From assembly GCA_002402275.1 (NCBI GenBank), contig DHFN01000205.1:11377-20542 (forward strand): a DNA stretch of 9,166 nucleotides. The letters are read 5' to 3'. Made by a program: the position numbers and the translations under genes. Source of the stretch: Anaerolineales bacterium UBA4823. GTDB taxonomy: Bacteria > Chloroflexota > Anaerolineae > Anaerolineales > UBA4823. Below the pieces are notes generated by a model. It did not search any database. It was given only the letters and a program-made list of their open reading frames with translations, and was not told the origin of the DNA. The first letter of the stretch is position 1. Every line of letters begins with the position of its first letter. Shown piece after piece: positions 1 to 5,565 of the stretch.

Positions 1-684
1 GACCAGATCTTTGGAATCATTGGCCCAAATGGATCTGGGAAAACCACCTTATTTAATCTCTTAACGGGAATCTACCGTCCAACATCTGGCAAGTTTTACT
101 TTGAAGATGTAGATATTACAGGGTTGCCGCCTTACCGCATCGTGAAAGCTGGCGTCGCTCGTACATTTCAGAACATCCGATTATTTGGGAATATGTTGGT
201 GATAGAAAATGTGCTGGTTGGTGAGCACCCGAGAATAAAAGCAACCCTTTTGGGTGTTTTGCTTCGCACTTCAGCGCAAAAGCAGGGTGAAGCAAAGGCT
301 CGTAAACGAGCGGAGGAACTCTTAGAATTTGTTGGCCTTGTAGATAAAAAAGATGAATATGCAGCAAATTTATCTTATGGTGAACAGCGTCGGTTAGAAA
401 TTGCTCGAGCACTAGCCACAGATCCCAAGTTGCTTTTGCTTGATGAGCCGACAGCCGGTATGAACCCCAGCGAAGCAGCTCAAGTCATAGAGCTTGTCCA
501 CTCAATCCAGAAGGAATTAAACATGACCATCATTATCATTGAACACAATATGCAAGTAATGATGGGAACTGCTGAGTGGATTATCGCTATGGAAGCTGGT
601 GCAAAAATTGCAGAGGGTGTACCCAAAGACATCCAGTACAACAAAAGGGTAATTGAAGCTTATCTAGGTAGCGAGGAGGAATAA
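1..684 (+). CDS. livG: Liv-type ABC importer ATPase LivG (5'-truncated)
   Basis: Cytoplasmic ATPase of a branched-chain amino acid type (HAAT) importer, which powers uptake together with LivF and the LivH/LivM permeases. The reading frame is open from base 1, so the N-terminus lies outside the window; about 30 residues are missing, judged from the usual LivG length of about 255. In the visible 227 residues: Walker A GPNGSGKT at 8-15, Q-loop glutamine at 57 (TFQNIRLF), ABC signature LSYGEQ at 124-129, Walker B LLLLDEP with Asp148 and catalytic Glu149, and the switch histidine at 182. The NIRLF stretch and the insert between Q-loop and signature are typical of LivG rather than LivF. Its stop lies 2 bases before the livF start, so the two are co-translated. 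An internal TTG at 124 is not a credible start, because it would remove Walker A. The permease genes are presumably upstream. Confidence 0.93.
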   Translation, partial: DQIFGIIGPNGSGKTTLFNLLTGIYRPTSGKFYFEDVDITGLPPYRIVKAGVARTFQNIRLFGNMLVIENVLVGEHPRIKATLLGVLLRTSAQKQGEAKARKRAEELLEFVGLVDKKDEYAANLSYGEQRRLEIARALATDPKLLLLDEPTAGMNPSEAAQVIELVHSIQKELNMTIIIIEHNMQVMMGTAEWIIAMEAGAKIAEGVPKDIQYNKRVIEAYLGSEEE

Positions 685-686
685 AA

Positions 687-1391
687 ATGTTGCACATCGA
701 GGGGCTTCATACTTTTTATGGTCATGTACATGCTTTGCGGGGTATATCCCTAAATGTCGAAGAGGGCGAAATAGTTACCCTTATCGGTAGTAATGGAGCT
801 GGCAAGACCACTTTGCTCAATACTATATCTGGGATAGTGCCGGCCGCTTCTGGAACGATTGAATTCCTGGGGAAGAACATCACCACTCTTCCTTCTGACC
901 AGATTGTTAAAAGTGGAATCTCCCAGGCGCCAGAAGGACGGAGGATTTTCCCTCGCTCTTCCGTACAAGACAACCTCGAAATGGGCGCCTATACTCGCAA
1001 TGATAAAAATATCAAAGCGGATATTGAAGCGATGATGGAAAGATTTCCTATTTTAAAGGAGCGCAGGAATCAAATGGCGGGTACGTTGAGCGGGGGTGAA
1101 CAGCAAATGCTGGCAATAGCCCGTGCATTATTGTCCCGTCCAAAGTTGTTGCTGCTGGATGAACCTTCTTTGGGTTTGATGCCTACCCTAGTTCAATCGA
1201 TTTTCAAGCTCATTCAGGAAATACGCAATGATGGTGTATCGATCTTATTAGTAGAACAAAATGCACGGAAAGCATTGGCTATCGCGGATAGAGCTTACGT
1301 GCTGGAGACTGGGGTAATCGTGCTAGAAGGATCCGCAAAAGAACTTCGCGAAAGCGACCAGGTGCGTAAAGTATATCTTGGAGAGAAGTAG
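687..1391 (+). CDS. livF: Liv-type ABC importer ATPase LivF
   Basis: Second ATPase of the branched-chain amino acid type importer, forming a heterodimer with LivG on the LivH/LivM permease pair. The 234 residues match the normal LivF length. Visible motifs: Walker A GSNGAGKT at 34-41, the LivF hallmark APEGRRIFP after the Q-loop region, signature LSGGEQ at 134-139, and Walker B with Asp158-Glu159. The VEQNA motif at 189-193 has Gln191 where most ABC ATPases have the switch histidine, which is normal for LivF. The ATG at 687 has a GAGGAGGA ribosome binding site inside the end of livG, so translation is probably coupled. Substrate specificity cannot be read from this subunit: Liv-type importers carry branched-chain amino acids, amides, urea, and aromatic or other compounds. 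Confidence 0.95.
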   Translation: MLHIEGLHTFYGHVHALRGISLNVEEGEIVTLIGSNGAGKTTLLNTISGIVPAASGTIEFLGKNITTLPSDQIVKSGISQAPEGRRIFPRSSVQDNLEMGAYTRNDKNIKADIEAMMERFPILKERRNQMAGTLSGGEQQMLAIARALLSRPKLLLLDEPSLGLMPTLVQSIFKLIQEIRNDGVSILLVEQNARKALAIADRAYVLETGVIVLEGSAKELRESDQVRKVYLGEK

Positions 1392-1655
1392 ATATGAAAA
1401 GACTATGGTTAGGAAGGAGGTGTTACCGGTCCAGCGGGAATTGTATAAGAGGAGGAATCATCCTGATAACTTCTGAACAGAAGAGTCAAGAATAGACTAA
1501 TCCCGTTACGGTGAAGGGTAGAAAAGCAAAGACAAAGAAAGAGACTATTTATTTTTCGTTTGACCATGCTAATTTCTCCTAATAAGAAATAGGAGAGTTC
1601 AAAATTTATGAAAATCAAAGAAAGTATTTTTGATTTCGCTAATAAGGAGTGAGAG
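1392..1655 (+). promoter_or_regulatory. 264-base structured leader between livF and the binding-protein gene
   Basis: No convincing gene is present. Seen directly: a nine-base perfect anti-SD complement AAGGAGGTG at 1414-1422 and a second purine run AGAGGAGGA near 1448-1456, neither followed by a start codon at normal distance. There are three small dyads: AGGA/TCCT at 1450-1464, CTTCTG/CAGAAG at 1470-1483, and the perfect seven-base pair TCTCCTA/TAGGAGA at 1575-1596. A possible pairing of 1434-1441 with about 1499-1505 would enclose the first two. TTGACC at 1560-1565 resembles a -35 box but has only a poor -10. The layout suits a leader that lets the binding protein be expressed more strongly than the ATPases, which is common for such importers; that role is inference. 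Confidence 0.35.
1575..1596 (+). other. Perfect 7-bp hairpin in the binding-protein leader
   Basis: TCTCCTA at 1575-1581 and TAGGAGA at 1590-1596 are perfect reverse complements with an eight-base A-rich loop. The stem is not followed by a T-run, so it is a poor intrinsic terminator. The CTCCT arm could also pair with the purine-rich SD of the downstream gene at 1644-1651 (AAGGAG), which would give a switch between leader pairing and RBS masking. The dyad is seen directly; the function is inference. Confidence 0.4.
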
Positions 1656-2882
1656 ATGAAAATGAGTTCTAAAAATAATTCGAGCTTTGTGTCAAAAATA
1701 GGGTTGATAGGTCTGTGTCTTCTACTATTGGCGTCTTGTTCACCAGCAGCCACATCCACAACAGCGCCCGAAGCGCAAACAACCACCTCAGTGGGTGCTG
1801 AAACCTCTGCCCCAGAAGCATCCACAGAGCCAATTGTATTTGGGGCGGCTGCCCCTATGACCGGTGACGCGGCAGAGTATGGCACGCAATTTAAGCGGGG
1901 TATTTCCCTGGCTGTTGACGAAATCAACAAAGCCGGTGGTATTGCAGGTCGCCAGGTGCAGATCGAGTTCTGCGACGACCAGTGCGACCCAACTCAGGCT
2001 TCATTGTGTGCTCAGAAATTTACATCTGAACCGTACATCTTCGCGGTTATTGGTCACGTCTGCAGTAGCTGCACGTTGGCGGCTGGCCCTATCTACGACG
2101 AGGCGGGATTAACGGTCATGACGGTGTCTTCAACCAACCCAGAAGTGACCAAGAAGGGCTGGACACATGTCTTCCGCACGATTGCCAATGATGGCATGCA
2201 AGGCCCATTGATCGCCGAACTGGCAATAAAAACTTTAGGTAAATCCAGAGTTGCCATCATGTATGCAAGCAATGATTATGGTAAGGGTTTGGAAATGACG
2301 ACAGTGCCCGCTATAGAATCGCTAGGTGGGACTGTGGTTGCAGAGGAGACCTTCGCTCCGGGCGTTGACAAAGATTTCTCTGCCCAACTGACAAAGATCG
2401 CCGCCGCGAATCCTGACGTGTTGATCCTGCTAACCGATTATTCTGAAGGCGGTTTGATTGCAAAGCAGCGCATGTCTGCCGGCCTCGATAAAATAGCGGT
2501 CATTGCTTCCGGCGGTAATACTCACCAGAAGTTCATCGATCTTGGTGGCGAGGGAGCTGAAGGAGTATTCTTCCTGAATTACTTTGATCCCGAAAATCCT
2601 GACCCGTTGGTCCAAGATTTTGTTAAAAAATACGAAGCTCTATACAATGAAAAGCCTACCACCGAAATTGCTCCCTACAGCTACGAAGGACCTTTTATAT
2701 ATAAGATGGCTATCGAGGCTGGCGCAACTAAAGAGACATTACCCGATGTATTGCACACTATCAAATATACCGGATTGACCGGAGAGACACAATTTGGCCC
2801 TGATGGTGATGTGCTGAGCAAGGGCCAGTTTGTCCTGATAATAAAGGACGGTAAATTCACTAGCTATGTACCCGAAGGATAG
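1656..2882 (+). CDS. Substrate-binding lipoprotein of a Liv/HAAT-type ABC importer
   Basis: Extracytoplasmic receptor (408 aa, periplasmic-binding fold type I) that delivers substrate to a Liv-type importer, presumably the one encoded just upstream. The N-terminus has Lys-rich residues, a hydrophobic stretch at about 15-27 and the lipobox LASC, with lipidated Cys28. A low-complexity Ala/Thr/Ser/Glu/Pro tether follows to about residue 59, then the binding domain starting IVFGAAAPMTGDAAEYG. The stretch VIGHVCSSCT at 131-140 and the following IYDEAG region match the LivJ/LivK family signature VIGHLCSS. Cys110 and Cys136 occupy the positions of the family disulfide, while Cys106, Cys118 and Cys139 are extra. 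ATG 1656 is chosen over ATG 1662 because AAGGAGTG at 1644-1651 is better spaced. The ligand is unknown; the neighbourhood suggests an amino acid or N-substituted amino acid. Confidence 0.93.
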   Translation: MKMSSKNNSSFVSKIGLIGLCLLLLASCSPAATSTTAPEAQTTTSVGAETSAPEASTEPIVFGAAAPMTGDAAEYGTQFKRGISLAVDEINKAGGIAGRQVQIEFCDDQCDPTQASLCAQKFTSEPYIFAVIGHVCSSCTLAAGPIYDEAGLTVMTVSSTNPEVTKKGWTHVFRTIANDGMQGPLIAELAIKTLGKSRVAIMYASNDYGKGLEMTTVPAIESLGGTVVAEETFAPGVDKDFSAQLTKIAAANPDVLILLTDYSEGGLIAKQRMSAGLDKIAVIASGGNTHQKFIDLGGEGAEGVFFLNYFDPENPDPLVQDFVKKYEALYNEKPTTEIAPYSYEGPFIYKMAIEAGATKETLPDVLHTIKYTGLTGETQFGPDGDVLSKGQFVLIIKDGKFTSYVPEG

Positions 2883-2892
2883 TGAAATGGTG

Positions 2893-2919
2893 TACCAATG
2901 TTAATTTATTGTATTGGTA
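2893..2919 (+). repeat. Dyad just after the binding-protein stop codon
   Basis: TACCAAT at 2893-2899 and ATTGGTA at 2913-2919 are perfect inverted repeats around a 13-base AT-rich centre, extended inward by two G-T wobbles. It lies 11 bases after the stop codon at 2880-2882. There is no T-run after it, so it is more likely an mRNA 3'-stabilising stem-loop or a protein binding site than a strong terminator. Confidence 0.45.
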
Positions 2920-2986
2920 TTCAATGTGGTGTTTGTAAAAGGTGTAAATATAAACGTGCACTTTGACAGCTAATTTTAGAAATATG

Positions 2987-3027
2987 CCCAAGCCAGAGAT
3001 GCCCACAAACATTATCCCTGGCTTGGG
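2987..3027 (+). terminator. Strong 10-bp hairpin between the transport and dehydrogenase blocks
   Basis: CCCAAGCCAG at 2987-2996 pairs perfectly with CTGGCTTGGG at 3018-3027. After one mismatch, GAT at 2998-3000 pairs with ATC at 3014-3016, giving a GC-rich stem of about 13 pairs. The + strand 3' flank is AAAGCTGG with no U-tract, so it is not a textbook rho-independent terminator. It may act with Rho or as an mRNA processing/stability element marking the end of the transporter unit. On the - strand the flank is somewhat T-rich, but no gene on that strand would need it. Confidence 0.5.
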
Positions 3028-3100
3028 AAAGCTGGCATCCATGCGTGTAATTTGAGATACATACGTCTCACTTCGATGCTGGATGATAGCTTAGATATAA

Positions 3101-3113
3101 GTAATTGTATTAC
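3101..3113. promoter_or_regulatory. Operator-like palindrome upstream of the E2 gene
   Basis: GTAATTGTATTAC is a perfect dyad, GTAAT/ATTAC, with a 3-base centre. It lies 6 bases upstream of the candidate -35 box and about 50 bases before the E2 start codon. Size, symmetry and position fit a site for a dimeric transcription factor; GntR-family sites are often of this GTnnnAC type. No regulator gene is in the window, so the assignment is inference. Confidence 0.4.
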
Positions 3114-3118
3114 ATTAT

Positions 3119-3146
3119 TTTACGTCTAAATAGATAAGAATATATT
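3119..3146 (+). promoter_or_regulatory. Candidate promoter for the dehydrogenase operon
   Basis: A -35-like TTTACG at 3119-3124 (4 of 6 match TTGACA) and a -10-like TATATT at 3141-3146 (5 of 6 match TATAAT) are separated by 16 bases. This predicts transcription from about 3153, giving a very short leader before the ATG at 3163. In that case the weak AGGA at 3148-3151 would sit at or just before the RNA 5' end. The region is very AT-rich, so chance matches are easy; an upstream start with a longer leader is equally possible. Confidence 0.3.
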
Positions 3147-3158
3147 TAGGAATCTAAA
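3126..3158 (+). repeat. Overlapping alternative dyads covering -10 and RBS of the E2 gene
   Basis: CTAAATA at 3126-3132 is the reverse complement of TATTTAG at 3143-3149. The TTTAG part at 3145-3149 is also the reverse complement of CTAAA at 3154-3158, so the central arm can pair with either flank, but not both. The central arm contains the AG of the only SD-like AGGA. This could be an operator with repeated half-sites, or an RNA switch if transcription starts upstream. The symmetry is seen directly; the role is inference. Confidence 0.35.
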
Positions 3159-3162
3159 AATT

Positions 3163-4449
3163 ATGGCCATACCTATCTTAATGCCCAAAGTTAGTTTTGT
3201 TGTGACCGAAGGTACAATCATCGAATGGCTAAAAAAACCAGGTGATTCGATTACAAAAGGTGAATATATTTTAACCGTCGAGACTGAAAAAGCCACGGTA
3301 GATGTCGAGTCACCCGGAACCGGAATTTTAGGCCCCTTCCTGGCACCAAAAGGTACTACTGTGCCAGTGACGACTACGATCGGTTATATATTGAGCGAGG
3401 GAGAAGTTTCTCCCAAATTGGATCTTGCCCTCACTCCATCTAACCAGGAAGAAGCCGCTATGCCAGTTGAAAATGAGGCGCTGTCACAAGGATCACCTGA
3501 AAAGGAACAGGAAAAAGGCGGTGAAGGTCAGCGGGTGAAGGTATCTCCTTTGGCCAAGCGCATGGCTAAGGAAATAGGCATAGACTTGTCTAAAGTCAAA
3601 GGCACCGGACCTGATGGGCGTATTCAGCTAGAGGATATTCAAGCTTTTGCCAAAACCCAGGCGTCGACAGAGCAAAAGCTTCAAGAGCAAACTCAAGCGC
3701 TACCCAAAGATCAGACTCTACAGGCAATGCCATCCTCAGAAGCAGGCACAGGTCTGGAGGGTGAGCTGCAGGAATTAAGCAATCTACAACGAGTTTCTGC
3801 CGAAAGAATGGCCCAAAGCTTCCACACTGCACCGCATTTCTACTTAAACGTGCAGGTAGATATGAGTCAGACAGTGGTCATGCGAGAGAGCTTATTGCCT
3901 GATATTGAAGCAAAGACAGAAGTACGCCTGTCTTATACTGACATCCTTCTATTAGCGGTCTGCCGGGCACTAAAGCTGCATCCCACATTAAATGCTACAT
4001 TCGATAATGGGAAAATTTATCGATACAAAGATGTCAATCTCAGCCTGGCAGTTGATACGCCAAGAGGATTAATTGCCCCAGTTATTCATAAAATTGACCA
4101 ACTTTCGTTACCCGAAATTGCACAGAAGCGAGCGGATTTGGTAAAGCAAGCCCAGAATAATCGGCTTTCTTTCGATGACTTAAGCGGCGGCACCTTTACC
4201 ATTTCCAATCTAGGCATGTTCGGAATTGATGTTTTCAATGCCATAATCAATCCCCCTCAAGCCGCAATCCTAGCTGTTGGGCGGATTGCTAAGCGTCCTG
4301 TTGTGATCAACGAAATCTTGGAATTGAGATCAACGATGTGGTTAAGTTTATCTGTCGATCATCGCGTCGCCGATGGAGCAGAAGGCGCACGCTTTTTACA
4401 AGATCTTGTAAATTACTTAGAGAATCCATATCGGATCTTATTTAAGTAA
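3163..4449 (+). CDS. 2-oxoacid dehydrogenase E2, dihydrolipoamide acyltransferase
   Basis: Core subunit of a 2-oxoacid dehydrogenase complex. It accepts the acyl group from E1 on lipoyl-lysine and passes it to CoA. The 428 residues show one lipoyl domain (about 1-78) with ETEKATV placing the lipoylated lysine at 43, and a Glu/Gln-rich linker. A peripheral subunit-binding domain follows at about 125-163 (VSPLAKRMAKEIGIDLSKVKGTGPDGRI), then a second linker and the catalytic domain from about 204. The catalytic motif DHRVADG has His400 and Asp404, and the family stretch FTISNLGMFGID begins near 345. All key residues are present, so it should be active. The start has only AGGA 11 bases upstream, weaker than its neighbours. 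E2 stands first, before E1-alpha and E1-beta, unlike the common E1-alpha/E1-beta/E2/E3 order. Acyl specificity (acetyl, acetoin-derived or branched-chain) is not resolved. Confidence 0.94.
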   Translation: MAIPILMPKVSFVVTEGTIIEWLKKPGDSITKGEYILTVETEKATVDVESPGTGILGPFLAPKGTTVPVTTTIGYILSEGEVSPKLDLALTPSNQEEAAMPVENEALSQGSPEKEQEKGGEGQRVKVSPLAKRMAKEIGIDLSKVKGTGPDGRIQLEDIQAFAKTQASTEQKLQEQTQALPKDQTLQAMPSSEAGTGLEGELQELSNLQRVSAERMAQSFHTAPHFYLNVQVDMSQTVVMRESLLPDIEAKTEVRLSYTDILLLAVCRALKLHPTLNATFDNGKIYRYKDVNLSLAVDTPRGLIAPVIHKIDQLSLPEIAQKRADLVKQAQNNRLSFDDLSGGTFTISNLGMFGIDVFNAIINPPQAAILAVGRIAKRPVVINEILELRSTMWLSLSVDHRVADGAEGARFLQDLVNYLENPYRILFK

Positions 4450-4546
4450 TAAGTATAATAATCGGTTATTTTCGGCGAGATACTCGTTTCCGCACGAATC
4501 ATGAAATGAAATCTTGACCGGTATTCAAAAAGAGGAGTTACACGAA
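4450..4546 (+). promoter_or_regulatory. 97-base gap before E1-alpha with a -10-like box and a small hairpin
   Basis: A perfect TATAAT hexamer lies at 4454-4459, just after the E2 stop, but the sequence 16-18 bases upstream does not resemble a -35 box and there is no extended -10 TG. CGAG/CTCG at 4476-4486 forms a four-base stem with an ATA loop, possibly extended by CGG 4473-4475 with CCG 4490-4492 across a TTT bulge. These could be a weak internal promoter or attenuator separating E2 from E1 expression; evidence is thin. Confidence 0.2.
4532..4537 (+). promoter_or_regulatory. RBS that sets the E1-alpha start at 4547
   Basis: GAGGAG lies 9 bases before ATG 4547, which begins MAPKIANTV. The alternative upstream TTG at 4514 has no comparable SD, so the ATG start is preferred and the protein is 338 aa. 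Confidence 0.75.
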
Positions 4547-5563
4547 ATGGCACCAAAGATAGCAAATACAGTGCTAACAGGGGAAAGCTCCAAGTCTGCA
4601 CTGGATAAAGAAAAGTTAGCTAAGTTCTACGAATCAATGTTGCGTATCCGCCGCTTTGAAGAGAAAGCTATCGATGTTTTCTCCGCGGGGAAAATTCCCG
4701 GCTTTATTCACTCCTATATTGGGGAGGAGGCTATTGCAGCTGGTGTGTGCGGAGCATTGGAACCGGGAGATCAGATTACCGGGACGCATCGTGGGCATGG
4801 TCACTGCCTGGCAAAGGGTATGAATATGGACCGTATGATGGCAGAATTGTTCGGCAAAGCCACTGGTTATAACAAGGGAAAGGGTGGGTCAATGCATATT
4901 GCCGATTTCAGCAAGGGTGTCTTAGGTTGTAATGGGATTGTTGCTGGCGGTCTCGGCTTAGCGACCGGCGCTGCATGGGGGAACCAGATTAAGCATAATA
5001 ATCACGTCGTTGCTTGTTTCTTTGGCGATGGCGCCTCGAATCGCGGACCATTCCATGAAGCGGTCAATTTTGCATCCATCTGGTCATTACCCATTGTTTA
5101 TGTTCTTGAAGCAAATGGTTGGGGTATTTCATTCCCTACTAAGGAATCCATCCACCTTACTGACCTCAGCGAGCGGGCGAAGTCCTATGGCATTCCGGGT
5201 GTCAATTTAGACGGATACGATGTGATGGCGGTTTATGAAGCTGCACAAGTGGCTATTGATCGAGCTCGTAGTGGTCAGGGTCCAAGTTTGTTAGTATGCA
5301 ATGCTCCACGTATGCGTGGTCATGAAGAGGGCGACCCACAACCATATAGATCTAAAGAGGATATTGAGAAAGCCAAGCGCAATGATCCCTTACTCCGTTA
5401 TAAAAAATTCTTATTAAGCAATGGGATTCTAAGTGAAGAAGAAATCAAAGCTTATGATGAGCGGGTTGAGGCTGAAGTAAATGCTGCCGTACAGTTTGCT
5501 AATGATAGTCCGTTTCCAACCCCTGAACAAGCACTGGAAGATATCTTTGTGGAGGAGGTGTGA
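4547..5563 (+). CDS. 2-oxoacid dehydrogenase E1 alpha subunit (AcoA/PdhA-like)
   Basis: ThDP-dependent decarboxylase alpha subunit, acting with E1-beta to decarboxylate a 2-oxoacid (or cleave acetoin) and reductively acylate E2. The 338 residues are of normal length. Visible motifs: SYIGEEAIAAGV near the N-terminal region, GTHRGHGH at 79-86, and the GKGGSMHIAD stretch typical of the AcoA/PdhA group. The ThDP/Mg motif starts with GDGASN (GDG 160-162) and ends EANGWG at 188-193. The first Asn of the usual NN ending is Ala189, while the Mg-coordinating Asn190 is kept. The phosphorylation-loop equivalent is RMRGHEEGDPQPYR. Sequence style is closest to acetoin dehydrogenase E1-alpha, but substrate cannot be assigned with confidence. 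ATG 4547 is chosen for its RBS; a TTG at 4514 would add 11 residues. The stop is 2 bases before the E1-beta ATG. Confidence 0.93.
   Translation: MAPKIANTVLTGESSKSALDKEKLAKFYESMLRIRRFEEKAIDVFSAGKIPGFIHSYIGEEAIAAGVCGALEPGDQITGTHRGHGHCLAKGMNMDRMMAELFGKATGYNKGKGGSMHIADFSKGVLGCNGIVAGGLGLATGAAWGNQIKHNNHVVACFFGDGASNRGPFHEAVNFASIWSLPIVYVLEANGWGISFPTKESIHLTDLSERAKSYGIPGVNLDGYDVMAVYEAAQVAIDRARSGQGPSLLVCNAPRMRGHEEGDPQPYRSKEDIEKAKRNDPLLRYKKFLLSNGILSEEEIKAYDERVEAEVNAAVQFANDSPFPTPEQALEDIFVEEV
5551..5558 (+). promoter_or_regulatory. RBS inside the E1-alpha end that sets the E1-beta start
   Basis: GGAGGAGG lies 7 bases before ATG 5566. The in-frame GTG at 5560 would leave almost no spacing, so ATG 5566 is preferred. 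The site overlaps the last codons of E1-alpha, which suggests translational coupling for equal subunit amounts. Confidence 0.75.
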
Positions 5564-5565
5564 AC

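Noticed and set aside
1411..1440. AAGGAGGTG followed by CCAGCGG, recalling the reverse complement of a 16S rRNA 3' end
   Set aside because: Similarity stops after a few bases, and the downstream sequence does not follow the rRNA; treated as an SD-like run.
1394..1495. Short + strand ORF of 33 residues starting MKRLWLGRRC
   Set aside because: It starts 2 bases after livF with no separate RBS, contains the orphan SD-like runs and has no recognisable protein pattern; more likely chance in a leader.
1512..1530. GAAGGGTAGAAAAGC, vaguely like a T-box core
   Set aside because: It lacks the conserved GGNACCGCG portion and no terminator follows it.
1409..1930. Long - strand ORF of 173 codons across the leader and the start of the binding-protein gene
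   Set aside because: Half of it is antisense to a clear lipoprotein N-terminus; no RBS or family similarity seen.
2963..2968. Perfect TTGACA -35-like hexamer
   Set aside because: No -10-like box at 15-18 bases; that position is occupied by the GC-rich hairpin.
2860..3042. - strand ORF of 60 codons in the gap after the binding-protein gene
   Set aside because: No RBS, low-complexity composition, and it overlaps both dyads; consistent with chance.
4514..4546. TTG start adding 11 residues to E1-alpha
   Set aside because: The GAGGAG RBS is placed for ATG 4547, and the extra residues are encoded by the RBS region itself.
5560..5565. GTG start for E1-beta overlapping the E1-alpha stop
   Set aside because: Spacing from GGAGGAGG is too short; ATG 5566 has ideal spacing and begins the conserved MREITYAQAL.
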